From Vibrio marinisediminis (lineage in GTDB: Bacteria; Pseudomonadota; Gammaproteobacteria; Enterobacterales; Vibrionaceae): 64,000 bases of DNA. The DNA lies in contig NZ_JACFYF010000003.1 in NCBI RefSeq assembly GCF_014050145.1, forward strand, positions 124,001 through 188,000, written 5' to 3'. Both the position numbers and the translations under genes were made by a program. Shown here one piece after another: positions 38,509-48,199 of the stretch. Below the pieces are notes generated by a model. The model saw nothing but the letters and a program-made list of their open reading frames with translations. It had not been told where the DNA came from and searched no databases. Position 1 is the first letter of the stretch, and every line of letters starts with the position of its first letter.

Positions 38509-38538
38509 GAGATATGGCTACCACGGTAGTGGTATCTC
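38509..38538 (+). other. Intercistronic stem-loop between fbpA and fbpB
   Basis: TACCAC (38519-38524) pairs with GTGGTA (38529-38534) around GGTA, and GAGA pairs with TCTC outside, with a bulge. There is no T-run. Such stems after binding-protein genes often protect the upstream mRNA segment and give the binding protein in excess over the permease. Confidence 0.5.
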
Positions 38539-38561
38539 ATTCCGCCTGAAATGATTAGGCG

Positions 38562-40187
38562 ATGAAAGAAAAAAGTTATTTTTGGAAAACCAGTAGCGGG
38601 GCGCTTACCTTGCTGCTGGTTTTGCCTATTTTTGCAATTTTTTTTACAGCTGTTGGTGAAACTAACGAGCTGTTTTCTCATTTGTTGTCGACAGTAATGC
38701 CTACTTACACCTTTAATACGGTGGCTCTTGCTGTGGGCGTTATGTTGTTGTCCCTACTATTTGGTATCCCATCCGCTTGGCTAATGGCGATGTGCCGCTT
38801 GCCGAGTGAAAAAATTCTGCAATGGGCGTTGGTTTTGCCACTGGCTATGCCGGGTTATATCGTTGGTTATATTTTTACCGATTGGTTTGATTTTGCTGGA
38901 CCGATACAGATTGTTTTGCGCGATCTGATGGGGTGGCAAGCGGGGGATTATTGGTTCCCTGATATCCGAACTTTAGGTGGTGCGATAGTTGTATTAGCTT
39001 TGGTGCTCTATCCATATGTTTACCTACTCTGTCGTGCGGCATTTATGGAGCAAAACGTCTCCCTACTGCAATCTGCAAGGTTATTGAAGTGTTCTCCTTG
39101 GGAAAGCTTCTACCGTATCTCTTTGCCGTTAGTACGCCCTGCAATTGCTGTGGGCTTGTCTTTGGTGGCAATGGAGACCATTGGTGACTTTGGTACGGTA
39201 AGCTACTTTGCGGTAAATACACTGACGACGGCGGTTTACGATACGTGGCTAGGTTATTCAAGCTTAACGGCAGCGGCGAAAATCTCAGCCATTATGTTGG
39301 TGTTTGTGATTTTGCTGCTTTCCACCGAACGTTATAGCCGTCGCAAGCAGAAGTTGTTTCAAAATCACTTCAGCAGCCGTGAAGATTTTCGTTATGAATT
39401 GCATGGCTGGAAAAAATGGCTGGCGCTGGTGTGGTGTTGGGGCTTAGTGTCGGTTGCGTTTCTTTTCCCTCTTGGTCAGCTACTGATCTATGCCTATAAA
39501 TATTTTGCTCAAAGTTGGACTGCTGAGTTTCAACAATACGCACTTAATAGTTTGTATGTCTCACTGACAGCCGCAGTAATTGCCGTAGCGATAGCTTTAG
39601 TGGTTAACTTTTATCAACGTTTATCCGCTAAGCGAACAGCGGTGGCGTTTATGCGTCTATCTTCGCTCGGTTATGCAGTACCGGGAACGGTACTGGCGAT
39701 TGGTGTGATGGTGCCGGTGTTGTTTATGGACCACTTGGTGAATGACATTGCCAAAGCGATGGAGTGGGGGCGTCCAGGTCTGATTTTCTCAGGCTCGATG
39801 TTTGCCATTATTTTTGCACTGGTGGTGCGTTTTTCAGCGGTGGCAATTGGCAGCATTGAAAGTGGTTTAAGTAAGGTTTCACCATCACTCGATATGGCCT
39901 CGCGCACCATGGGATGTAACTCGAACCAAATGTTGCGTAGAGTGCATTTACCATTAATTCGTCGTGGTGCTTTGATTGCGGCTCTATTAGTATTTATTGA
40001 GTCAATGAAAGAACTCAATGCCTCTTTGTTGCTGCGCCCGTTCAACTTTGAGACACTGGCGACATACGTTTATAACTTCGCTTCCGATGAACATCTTGAA
40101 TTAGCCGCTATGCCCGCAGTCCTTCTGGTACTGGTGGGGCTGGTTCCTTTGGTGTTGGTCAACCGTTCATTAGAGCAGGAACATTGA
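38562..40187 (+). CDS. fbpB: Ferric iron ABC transporter permease (two fused permease domains)
   Basis: A 541-residue inner-membrane protein with two BPD_transp_1-type halves, each about 6 helices. EAA-loop-like segments are at SARLLKCSPWESFYRISLPLVRPA (about residue 175) and ASRTMGCNSNQMLRRVHLPLIRRG (about 450). The domain duplication is typical of FbpB/SfuB iron permeases. Its TGA overlaps the ATG of fbpC by one base. Confidence 0.93.
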   Translation: MKEKSYFWKTSSGALTLLLVLPIFAIFFTAVGETNELFSHLLSTVMPTYTFNTVALAVGVMLLSLLFGIPSAWLMAMCRLPSEKILQWALVLPLAMPGYIVGYIFTDWFDFAGPIQIVLRDLMGWQAGDYWFPDIRTLGGAIVVLALVLYPYVYLLCRAAFMEQNVSLLQSARLLKCSPWESFYRISLPLVRPAIAVGLSLVAMETIGDFGTVSYFAVNTLTTAVYDTWLGYSSLTAAAKISAIMLVFVILLLSTERYSRRKQKLFQNHFSSREDFRYELHGWKKWLALVWCWGLVSVAFLFPLGQLLIYAYKYFAQSWTAEFQQYALNSLYVSLTAAVIAVAIALVVNFYQRLSAKRTAVAFMRLSSLGYAVPGTVLAIGVMVPVLFMDHLVNDIAKAMEWGRPGLIFSGSMFAIIFALVVRFSAVAIGSIESGLSKVSPSLDMASRTMGCNSNQMLRRVHLPLIRRGALIAALLVFIESMKELNASLLLRPFNFETLATYVYNFASDEHLELAAMPAVLLVLVGLVPLVLVNRSLEQEH

Positions 40188-41218
40188 TGAGCTGTGCACT
40201 TTCTATAAATAACCTTACCTGTAAATATGATGAGCAAACGACCATCTTAAAAGAGCTTTCTTTGCAAGTTGAACAAGGTGAAATTGTCTGTCTGTTGGGG
40301 GCGAGTGGTTGTGGTAAAACTACCTTACTCAAAGCCATCGCCGGTCTATTACCGCTAAGTTCTGGGTCGATGAAACTTAACTGTATGACCATTGATGATG
40401 GTGAAAACTGGACGCCACCAGAGCTGCGTAATATCGGTATGATTTTCCAAGATTACGCCCTGTTCCCGCACTTAACCGTAGAGCAAAACGTTGCTTTTGG
40501 CTTGAGGGATATGGCGATCAGTGAGCAAAAAGCCAAAGTGCAGCAGATGCTTGAACTGGTTCATTTGGAACAGTTTGGTGAGCGTTATCCGCATCAGCTA
40601 TCTGGTGGACAGCAGCAACGTGTAGCGATTGCTCGCTCATTGGCCTACAAGCCAGATTTACTGTTACTAGATGAACCATTCTCTAATATTGATACCCAGG
40701 TTCGTCATGAGCTGATTGGTGAAATCCGTAAGCTATTTAAGCAGCAGGGCGTGACGGCAATTTTCGTGACTCATAGTCGTGAGGAAGCGTTTGCTTTTGC
40801 CGATAAAATGGCGGTGATGCACCATGGTGTGATTGAGCAATATGGTACGGCAAGTGAGTTGTACTATCAGCCTTCCAGTAAATTCGTAGCAGATTTCTTA
40901 GGCGGCGGGAGCTATCTTAGCGCTAAGCGAGTGTCTGAAACTGAGTTTGAAACTGAGCTGGGCATAGTTGAAGCGACAGCTCAACAAGCGATAGAAATTG
41001 CCGAGCAATGTGAATTGTTACTTCGCCCTCAGCATGTCCAAATTAGTGCCGAAGAAGAGAGCGCAGTGGTGGTTATAGAGCAACAATTTATGGGCGATCA
41101 TTGTCGATATGTTATTGATGCTCACGGTAACAAGCTATTTGCGAGCTCTTCAGAGCCTTTGGATATTGGGCAAAGAGTGGCAGTTAAAGTGGAAACTCAG
41201 GGCATTTTAGCGTTCTAA
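40187..41218 (+). CDS. fbpC: Ferric iron ABC transporter ATPase
   Basis: A 343-residue ATPase with Walker A GASGCGKTT, signature LSGGQQQRVAIARS, Walker B LLLLDEPFSN and switch His in FVTHSREEA. A C-terminal TOBE-like domain (about 245-343) is typical of FbpC/MalK-group ATPases. The ATG at 40187 overlaps the fbpB stop; a TTG one codon earlier is less likely. It ends tail-to-tail with the next gene, sharing bases 41215-41218. Confidence 0.93.
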   Translation: MSCALSINNLTCKYDEQTTILKELSLQVEQGEIVCLLGASGCGKTTLLKAIAGLLPLSSGSMKLNCMTIDDGENWTPPELRNIGMIFQDYALFPHLTVEQNVAFGLRDMAISEQKAKVQQMLELVHLEQFGERYPHQLSGGQQQRVAIARSLAYKPDLLLLDEPFSNIDTQVRHELIGEIRKLFKQQGVTAIFVTHSREEAFAFADKMAVMHHGVIEQYGTASELYYQPSSKFVADFLGGGSYLSAKRVSETEFETELGIVEATAQQAIEIAEQCELLLRPQHVQISAEEESAVVVIEQQFMGDHCRYVIDAHGNKLFASSSEPLDIGQRVAVKVETQGILAF

Positions 41219-41499
41219 GTATTCGCTAACGAAATTCGCTGACCGCCATTGAGATAGGTGGTGCAAGCCACACGTAATAACGAGGTGAAGTTGCCTACTT
41301 CACCTCGTTTATCTATCACTTCGTTGTAAATACGAGTGAGAAATTCAGCAACGGTTATGCCCGCTTCTGCGGCAATATCATCAATCACTTTCCAAAATAC
41401 CGCTTCAAGTCGAATACTGGTCACGACCCCGTCAATGCGCACGGACTTCGCTTTTAATTCAAACAGTTCCACTTCGGTTCCAGAATAAATTTCACACAT
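41215..41499 (-). CDS. Ribbon-helix-helix domain protein (RHH_4 type)
   Basis: A 94-residue protein starting MCEIYSGTEVELFELKAKSV. It contains a ribbon-helix-helix-like stretch (VRIDGVVTSIRLEAVFWKVIDDIAAEAGITVAEFLTRIYNEV, about 21-62 in this numbering). The strand IDGVVTSIRLE and two helices are those of the RHH_4 group of small putative DNA-binding proteins. Its stop overlaps the convergent fbpC stop by three bases, with no room for a terminator. Target and function are unknown. Confidence 0.8.
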   Translation of the reverse strand: MCEIYSGTEVELFELKAKSVRIDGVVTSIRLEAVFWKVIDDIAAEAGITVAEFLTRIYNEVIDKRGEVGNFTSLLRVACTTYLNGGQRISLANT

Positions 41500-41581
41500 C
41501 ACTTACACCACTTAGTATCCCTTAACTTTAGCTTAAAGGTTTTTGTTCAAAACGCATTACGCCTTTGGTCTAAGTGATTAG

Positions 41582-42142
41582 CTAGGGCAGCAGTTGGTTG
41601 AATTGAGCAAGCCAAGCTGGGTGCGCTGGCCAAGCTGGCGCGGTGACAAATTGCCCAGAAGTAATCGCTTGATCCATCTCCAATTCAATGTAGTTAGCTC
41701 CTGCAAGAGCAACCTCAGGAGCACAGGCAGGATAAGCCGAGATATCAACCCCCTCAATGATGTTTGCTGCTGTTAGCAGTTGAGCACCATGACAAATGGC
41801 ACCGATTGGTTTGACGTCTTGATAGAAGGCTTGCACTAAGCAAATCACTTGCGGGTTGAGTCTTAGGTACTCCGGGGCCCTGCCTCCCGGTAGCAGCAAG
41901 GCATCATATTGAGTGGAATGCACAGTATTAAAACTTTGATTGAGAGTGAAGTTATGACCGACTTTTTCTGTGTAGGTTTGGTCCCCTTCAAAGTCGTGAA
42001 TCGCAGTTTTGATTTGCTCACCTTTTTGTTTATCAGGGCACACGACACTGACGTCATGACCAAGCATTGAAAGTGCTTGGAATGGCACCATCAGCTCATA
42101 ATCTTCGACAAAATCGCCTGCGATAATCAGTACTCTTGCCAT
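41582..42142 (-). CDS. DJ-1/PfpI family protein
   Basis: A 186-residue class I glutamine amidotransferase-like protein with the nucleophile elbow GAICHGAQLL (Cys near residue 115), the oxyanion-side LLLPGGRAPEYLR and an early Glu in DFVEDYE. Relatives act as deglycases, chaperones or proteases on damaged proteins, and the exact activity cannot be told from sequence. It is a single gene after the RHH protein, with no obvious operon partner. Confidence 0.88.
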   Translation of the reverse strand: MARVLIIAGDFVEDYELMVPFQALSMLGHDVSVVCPDKQKGEQIKTAIHDFEGDQTYTEKVGHNFTLNQSFNTVHSTQYDALLLPGGRAPEYLRLNPQVICLVQAFYQDVKPIGAICHGAQLLTAANIIEGVDISAYPACAPEVALAGANYIELEMDQAITSGQFVTAPAWPAHPAWLAQFNQLLP

Positions 42143-42231
42143 GTGGTCTCTCCTTCTGTAATTGGAGAAGTTAAATTAACAATTTATTTACACTTGGTGG
42201 TAGCAATGGAGTACTACAAAGAAAAGGAAAT

Positions 42232-42256
42232 AAAAAAGCCCAGCGGATTGCTGGGC
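42232..42256 (-). terminator. Terminator at the end of the chitin oligosaccharide operon
   Basis: On the minus strand GCCCAGC, an AATCC loop and GCTGGGC are followed by TTTTTT. It lies 44 bp after the mutase stop and closes the ten-gene operon. Confidence 0.88.
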
Positions 42257-42299
42257 AAGAGCTCTTCACCTATAGGGTGCTCGTGGAGCTTGGTAAAGC

Positions 42300-43712
42300 T
42301 TATAGCTGCAGAAAATCTTTCATCTGCTGCACGATATGTTCAGCTGTCGGCTGATCAGCCATTTCAGCGAAAATACGTAGCAAAGGTTCAGTACCTGAGA
42401 AACGAGCGATTACCCAGCCACCATTCTTGAAGTAGACTTTAGCGCCATCTTCATAGCTAACTTTGTCGATCTCAAACTCAAATTCAGGTAACTGTTTTTC
42501 TACGTAGATTTTATCGTAGAGAGCTTGTTTCACTGTGGGTTTGAATTTGCAGTCACCTTCTGCCGTGTAGGCATAGCCGTACTTGGCGTAGATTTCATCG
42601 AGCATTTCCGACAGTTTCTTGCCGGTTACCGAGATCATTTCCACTAGTAGGCTTGAGGCAAAAACGCCGTCTTTTCCTTTGATGTGGCCACGAATGGTTA
42701 AACCACCTGAGCTTTCGCCACCAATTAGTGAGTCATCGGCTTCCATTTGTGAGCTAATGTGCTTAAAGCCTACTGGAACCTCAAAGCTATTTTCACCATG
42801 ATCGGCAGCGATTTTGTCGAGAATATGTGTGGTTGCGATATTGCGTACCACCGAGCCTTTCCAGCCTTTATATTCAAGCAAGTAGTAATACAGCAGGATC
42901 AGCACCTCATTCGGATGAATAAAGTGACCTTTTTCGTCAACAATGCCAAGGCGGTCTGCATCACCATCAGTACCAATACCAATGTCATACCCTTCATGAG
43001 CAACAAGGTGCATTAATCGATACAGTGTTGCGGCATTAGGTGAAGGCATTAGCCCACCAAAATCTGGGTTCTTTTCATCATGAATCACGTCAACTTCACA
43101 GCGACCATTAATCAAAACCGTTTGCAGTGCGTTTTTAGCCACACCAAACATAGGATCGATTAAGACACGTAAGTTGGCTTTTTTGATCGCTTCGATATCA
43201 ATAAAGTTGATGATCGAGTCAACGAACTCGTTCATTGGGTAGATAATTTCAATTAACTTGTCATCAACGGCTTGTTCAAAGTCGACACTTTTTACTTCAG
43301 CTAAGGTGAGAGTGGCAACTTGCAGTTCAATTTTTTGCGTAATGATTTCATCCGCATCACGACCACCTTCGATAAATACTTTGATACCGTTGTAGTCCGC
43401 CGGGTTATGTGAAGCGGTGATGCATGCCGAGTAAGCACAGTTCATCTCTTTGGCTTTAAACATCACGATAGGGGTCGGTACGAATTTGTCGATAAAGCTG
43501 ACTTTCACCCCGTTCGCCGCTAGGACTTCAGCAAACCAGCAGCCTGCTTTGTCAGAAAGAAATCGGCGGTCATAGCCAATAACAAAACCGCGATCAGCGA
43601 CGTGCTCATCATTAATAATATTGGCAACCGCTTGGGCAACTAGACGAACATTGTCCTTGGTAAACTCTTCACCAATAAAGGCGCGCCAGCCACCTGTACC
43701 AAATTGGATCAT
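42300..43712 (-). CDS. Phosphoglucomutase/phosphomannomutase family protein of the chitin operon
   Basis: Alpha-D-phosphohexomutase of 470 residues. The phosphoserine loop is TASHNPADYNG (about 99-109), the metal loop is DGDADRLGI, the sugar loop is GGESSGGLTIRGH, and the phosphate-binding loop RFSGTEPLLRIF is near the C-terminus. As the last gene of the chitin operon, just after the chitobiose phosphorylase that releases GlcNAc-1-phosphate, it is likely the GlcNAc-1-P to GlcNAc-6-P mutase. That specificity is inferred from position, not from motifs. Confidence 0.92.
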   Translation of the reverse strand: MIQFGTGGWRAFIGEEFTKDNVRLVAQAVANIINDEHVADRGFVIGYDRRFLSDKAGCWFAEVLAANGVKVSFIDKFVPTPIVMFKAKEMNCAYSACITASHNPADYNGIKVFIEGGRDADEIITQKIELQVATLTLAEVKSVDFEQAVDDKLIEIIYPMNEFVDSIINFIDIEAIKKANLRVLIDPMFGVAKNALQTVLINGRCEVDVIHDEKNPDFGGLMPSPNAATLYRLMHLVAHEGYDIGIGTDGDADRLGIVDEKGHFIHPNEVLILLYYYLLEYKGWKGSVVRNIATTHILDKIAADHGENSFEVPVGFKHISSQMEADDSLIGGESSGGLTIRGHIKGKDGVFASSLLVEMISVTGKKLSEMLDEIYAKYGYAYTAEGDCKFKPTVKQALYDKIYVEKQLPEFEFEIDKVSYEDGAKVYFKNGGWVIARFSGTEPLLRIFAEMADQPTAEHIVQQMKDFLQL

Positions 43713-43760
43713 GGGATCTTCCTTAGAAAGTAGGGCAGCCCCGAGGAGCTGCCCTTCGGT

Positions 43761-46169
43761 TTAGCCTAGTGTAACCACTACGTCGTTGATACTGCCATCT
43801 GCTTGAACAGGAATAGCACTGCTATTCACTGGCTCGCCGTTTAGCGTAATAGACTTCACGCCTTTGCTCACAGAGTTAGGGTTAACAACTTTGATATTGT
43901 AAGTGGCACCTAACCATTGGCGAGTGACTTCAAAGCCTGGCCAATTAGTTGGGATACAAGGATCGATTGTAAGACCGTCGAAACCCGTACGCACACCCAA
44001 GATAAAGTTCGTTACCGCAAAGTAAGCCCAACCTGAAGTACCGGTTAACCATGGGTGGTTTGCACGACCATGGTCTTGATGGTCACGCCCCATCACAAAC
44101 TGTACGTATGAATATGGTTCAGCAATACGCTTCTCAATGATGTCGTTTTGGTTGTATGGGTTAAGTGCATCGTAGAACTTCATTGCACGGTCACCACGTC
44201 CCAATTTTGCTTCCGCTACCCATGCCCATGGGTTTGGATGAGAGAAAATGGCACCATTTTCTTTTACGCCTTGGTAAACACGGGTAACAAAGCCGATATC
44301 ATCATTTGGTGTCGCGAATGATGGCGAGTTGAGGTGCAAGCCGTATTCAGAGAAGAGATTTTCATCAACTGAATCCATCGCACGTTCACCGCGCTCTTGT
44401 GAGACCGCGCCAGACAATACCGCGAGAGTATTTGACTCAAGGTGCACACGACCTTCTGCTTGTTGTGCGGTACCAATCTTGTCACCGTTCTTCGTTAGAC
44501 CACGGATGTACCAGCCGCCTTCATCATCCCAAAGGTGTGTTTCACACGCTTCGCGAACGTTAGCTGCCATTTCAGTGTATTTCTCAACATCCGCTTCCTT
44601 ACCTAGGTATTTCGCTAGGTCGATAAACTCTTGCAGCGCCCAGAAGTGTAGGAACGAGACCATTGAAGACTCGCCGCCACCTAGGTTGAGACAGTCGTTC
44701 CAGTCTGCGCGCAGACCTTTACAAATACCGGTTTGACCCACGTACTCAGCCGAGAAATCAAGTGCGGCTTTCATGTGATCGTATACAGTGGCATCACCGC
44801 CGTCAGCGTATGGGAAGACTTCGTTGAAGAAGCTGTGCTCACCAGTTTCCATGACGTATTTACAAATGGTCGGTACGAGCCATAAGTGATCGTCAGAACA
44901 GGTATCTTCAATACCGTGGATCTTATCTTCATCAGAAGGAGTAGGAACAACCGTTGGTGATTTAGATGGTTTCACATCGGCTTTTTCTGGATCAAACCAA
45001 TCAGGATCGAATAGGTGTAGACCGTAGCCCGCTTTCACCTGACCGCGCAGTAGGTCAACGATACGCTTACGGGTCATTGCTGGGTTAGCATGAGGTACAG
45101 AGATCGCGTCTTGCGCAGTATCGCGGTAACCCAGACCAGTACGACCACCTACTTCGATGAAAGATGCAAAGCGAGACCAGACCACACAGGTTTCTGCTTG
45201 GTATAGAGTCCACGCGTTGATCATGGTATCTAGCCCTTCATTTGGCGATTTCACTTGGAACTTGCTACAACGCTCATCCCAGTGTGCTTTGATGCCAGCG
45301 AATGCGTTGTCTACTTCTGCTAGATCTTGGTACTTAGTACGCAGACGCTCACCGTTGCCTTTACCAATACCTAAGATGTAAGCGAAGCGAACTTCTTCAC
45401 CTGGTTGGATAGTGAATTGCTTGTGCAGAGAACCACAGTGGTTGTAGCAAGTTTGCGCGGTGTTGAAACATTTGCCTTGCTCTACTGCTAGTGGGTTTGC
45501 TTCGTCACGGTATAGACCGAGGAAGCTGTCACGTTGACCGTCGTATGAATCTGGATCAAACGTTGAAGCTAAGTAGTAGAAACCTTCAAAATCGTTAGTG
45601 TTGTAGTACAAGTCGTACTCAATCACGCCTTGGTTGTACGATGTCCCCGCAGAGTACAGAGACATTTGATGGTTTTGGTTGTCAGATTGAATGTGGCTGA
45701 ACGAGAACTCAACAAATGAGAATGCACTGATGGTACGCGCCTTATCAGATGTATTCTTGATCACGACATCCCAAACTTCAGCATCTTCACCTTTAGGCAC
45801 AAATAGAGTTTTAGTCGCTTCAATGCCGTTGTAGTCACACTTAAATTTAGAGTAAGAGAGACCGTGGCGAACTTCGTAGCTTGCCTCATCAAGGCTTTTT
45901 GCTACGGGTTGCCATGAAATCGACCAGTAATCTCCCGTCTCATCATCACGTAAGTATACGTAATGCCCTGGACGATCAAATGTCGCGTTCGGGCGAAACT
46001 TAGTGACGCGATTGTATTCAGGTGAATTGTAGAAAGAGTAGCCGCCAGCGTTGTGCGAAATTACAGTACAGAATTTTTCTGTACCTAGGTAGTTCGTCCA
46101 TGGTGCTGGCACGTCTGGGCGTGTGATGACATATTCACGATTGTCATTATCGAAATAGCCGTATTTCAT
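43761..46169 (-). CDS. chbP: N,N'-diacetylchitobiose phosphorylase (GH94)
   Basis: Phosphorolyses (GlcNAc)2 to GlcNAc-1-phosphate and GlcNAc in the cytoplasm, saving ATP. Its 802 residues closely follow Vibrio ChbP from MKYGYFDNDNREYVITRPD onwards. The catalytic general acid is the Asp of LRADWNDCLNLGGGESS (near residue 493). Phosphate-site residues come later, in the glycine/serine-rich PWLTGTSGWAY. A start seven codons upstream (46190) is open, but AAGGAA sits correctly for 46169. Confidence 0.96.
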   Translation of the reverse strand: MKYGYFDNDNREYVITRPDVPAPWTNYLGTEKFCTVISHNAGGYSFYNSPEYNRVTKFRPNATFDRPGHYVYLRDDETGDYWSISWQPVAKSLDEASYEVRHGLSYSKFKCDYNGIEATKTLFVPKGEDAEVWDVVIKNTSDKARTISAFSFVEFSFSHIQSDNQNHQMSLYSAGTSYNQGVIEYDLYYNTNDFEGFYYLASTFDPDSYDGQRDSFLGLYRDEANPLAVEQGKCFNTAQTCYNHCGSLHKQFTIQPGEEVRFAYILGIGKGNGERLRTKYQDLAEVDNAFAGIKAHWDERCSKFQVKSPNEGLDTMINAWTLYQAETCVVWSRFASFIEVGGRTGLGYRDTAQDAISVPHANPAMTRKRIVDLLRGQVKAGYGLHLFDPDWFDPEKADVKPSKSPTVVPTPSDEDKIHGIEDTCSDDHLWLVPTICKYVMETGEHSFFNEVFPYADGGDATVYDHMKAALDFSAEYVGQTGICKGLRADWNDCLNLGGGESSMVSFLHFWALQEFIDLAKYLGKEADVEKYTEMAANVREACETHLWDDEGGWYIRGLTKNGDKIGTAQQAEGRVHLESNTLAVLSGAVSQERGERAMDSVDENLFSEYGLHLNSPSFATPNDDIGFVTRVYQGVKENGAIFSHPNPWAWVAEAKLGRGDRAMKFYDALNPYNQNDIIEKRIAEPYSYVQFVMGRDHQDHGRANHPWLTGTSGWAYFAVTNFILGVRTGFDGLTIDPCIPTNWPGFEVTRQWLGATYNIKVVNPNSVSKGVKSITLNGEPVNSSAIPVQADGSINDVVVTLG

Positions 46170-46267
46170 CTTAATTTCCTTTTTTACCAAGCCACTCTTA
46201 GGTGGTTAAAAATATAAAGCTAGAGAAAACTACTAACAGTGCGTTGTTGAATGGTGCCTATTAGCTG

Positions 46268-48187
46268 TTATTTGTTTTTCCACGGTTGACGGTATTTGAT
46301 GCTTTGTCTGTCTAATAGCGGCAAATGTCCTTTCAAACGGGATAAGTAATCAGTCCAATCTCGCTGAGATTTGTCAGTCCAGCAGGCTTCTGCCATCGCG
46401 GTTAAACGAGGGAAAACCATATAATCCATGCGTTTTTGATGGGTGATAATTTCGCACCATAGCGCACATTGAATGCCTAAAATGCGTTTACGAATTGGGT
46501 CGCTATCCGGGATCGCTTTTAATGGCTCATAGTGATAAGCACTTTCCAATGGAATGGTGCTAGCCCAATCTACGCCTGGCTCGTCAGGTGAATAATCTTG
46601 AGTCATATCCAAATAGGTGTATTGCGCCGGTTGCAAGATCACATCGAAACCTTGGCTTGCGCAGTTTAGTGCGGCTTCTTCACTCAACCATGAGTAAATG
46701 ACGGTGTCTTTACTGACCTTATTGCCGTGTTGAGCTTCTTCCCAGCCCACCATTCGTTTGCCCAGTGCTTGCAAATGTTTTTCAGCATGACGTAGTAGGT
46801 GACCTTGTAGATCTTTACTACTGTGGTAACCGTGTTGCGCCATGAGTACTTTGCAACTTGGGCTATTCACCCAAACCCCATCGGGGACCTCATCCGCTCC
46901 AATATGAATCCAAGGTGATGGAAACAGCTCGGCAACTTCAGTTAGTACGGTATCTAAAAACTGATACGTCCCTTCTAAGGCTGGCGACAATACATTGTCG
47001 TTGTAGTGCTGGATGCTGCGGTATTGAGATTGATCTTGAGTATCTTGTAAAAGGTGCGGCAGGGCTTTCAATGCCGCACGACAATGACCGGGAATATCAA
47101 TTTCAGGGATCACGGTAATGCCACGCTCTGCGGCAAAACTGATCACTTGACGGATTTCATCTTGGCTGTAGTAACCTTCATGGACATCATTGAGGGTACT
47201 AAATTGTGGTACCAGCTCCATGTCTACACCGCGTCGGGCACCAATCTCTGTTAATTCAGGGAAGGCTTTAATTTCAATTCGCCAACCTTCATCGTCGGTT
47301 AAATGCCAATGGAAGTGGTTGAACTTGTAGTGTGCCAAGTGGTTGATGAGTCGTTTTACACGCTCAACTGAATGAAAATGGCGTGCGCAATCAAGCATCA
47401 TGCCTCGATAACGAAAGCGTGGTCTGTCAGCAATGCGTATGCATGGCACTTTCAGCGTATTGCTTTGCTCGGTCACTTCAACTAACTGCAACAAAGTTGC
47501 GCTAGCATGAACAAAGCCTGCGGCTGACCCCGCTTCAAGGCGAATGCCATTCCCGCTCACCGTCAAAATGTACTCGCCCTCATCTAGGGTCGGGTTGTCG
47601 CGGAACAACATGTCACTGTGACCAATGGGGTTGGTCTTAAAATCATAAAGTGACTCCAATTCAACTTGTAACCAAGTCGCGGCTTTTTCTGCACGAATTG
47701 ACTGCAAGGTGATTTGGCTGTTGGGTGATAACAGATAATGACCTTCTTGCAGATCCACTTTATTGGGTTTTGGAACTAGAGCTAACTGACAGGCTTCAAC
47801 TTCGGGCAGCTCACTGCGCTCTCGGTACGGAGAAGCCAGTGCTATTGGTGTCACAACAACGGGATGTTTTATTTCCCCATCGCATTCCAGAACTAAGGCG
47901 TCTTTAAAACCATCAGTGTAGTAACGCAGTGGCGCAGTATTGATGCTGAATTCACAGTAATAGTGTTGGTTGGCTTTTAGCGTCGACACTTCAGGTGTGA
48001 CGGTACAAAAGCTACCAATTTGTTCGATATCACCATTGGTAAAGCTATCAGGCAGAATATAGCGATCGATAATAAACTGCAGTTTCCAGTTGATGAGATC
48101 TTGATCTGACAAGTTATGTAAGGTCGCGCCAAATCGACAGAATTGTTTCTGCTCGGAGAGTACGGTGAGATCAATGCGGTAGCTCAT
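46268..48187 (-). CDS. Cytoplasmic beta-N-acetylhexosaminidase (GH20)
   Basis: A 639-residue exo-hexosaminidase. An N-terminal domain (about 1-125) is followed by a GH20b-type domain and the catalytic TIM barrel, starting RFRYRGMMLDCARHFHSVE. The catalytic Asp-Glu pair is in HIGADEVPDGVW (about residue 420). There is no signal peptide, so it trims imported chitooligosaccharides or aryl-GlcNAc inside the cell. It lies 12 bp after the kinase gene. Confidence 0.94.
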   Translation of the reverse strand: MSYRIDLTVLSEQKQFCRFGATLHNLSDQDLINWKLQFIIDRYILPDSFTNGDIEQIGSFCTVTPEVSTLKANQHYYCEFSINTAPLRYYTDGFKDALVLECDGEIKHPVVVTPIALASPYRERSELPEVEACQLALVPKPNKVDLQEGHYLLSPNSQITLQSIRAEKAATWLQVELESLYDFKTNPIGHSDMLFRDNPTLDEGEYILTVSGNGIRLEAGSAAGFVHASATLLQLVEVTEQSNTLKVPCIRIADRPRFRYRGMMLDCARHFHSVERVKRLINHLAHYKFNHFHWHLTDDEGWRIEIKAFPELTEIGARRGVDMELVPQFSTLNDVHEGYYSQDEIRQVISFAAERGITVIPEIDIPGHCRAALKALPHLLQDTQDQSQYRSIQHYNDNVLSPALEGTYQFLDTVLTEVAELFPSPWIHIGADEVPDGVWVNSPSCKVLMAQHGYHSSKDLQGHLLRHAEKHLQALGKRMVGWEEAQHGNKVSKDTVIYSWLSEEAALNCASQGFDVILQPAQYTYLDMTQDYSPDEPGVDWASTIPLESAYHYEPLKAIPDSDPIRKRILGIQCALWCEIITHQKRMDYMVFPRLTAMAEACWTDKSQRDWTDYLSRLKGHLPLLDRQSIKYRQPWKNK

Positions 48188-48199
48188 ATCTACAGATCC

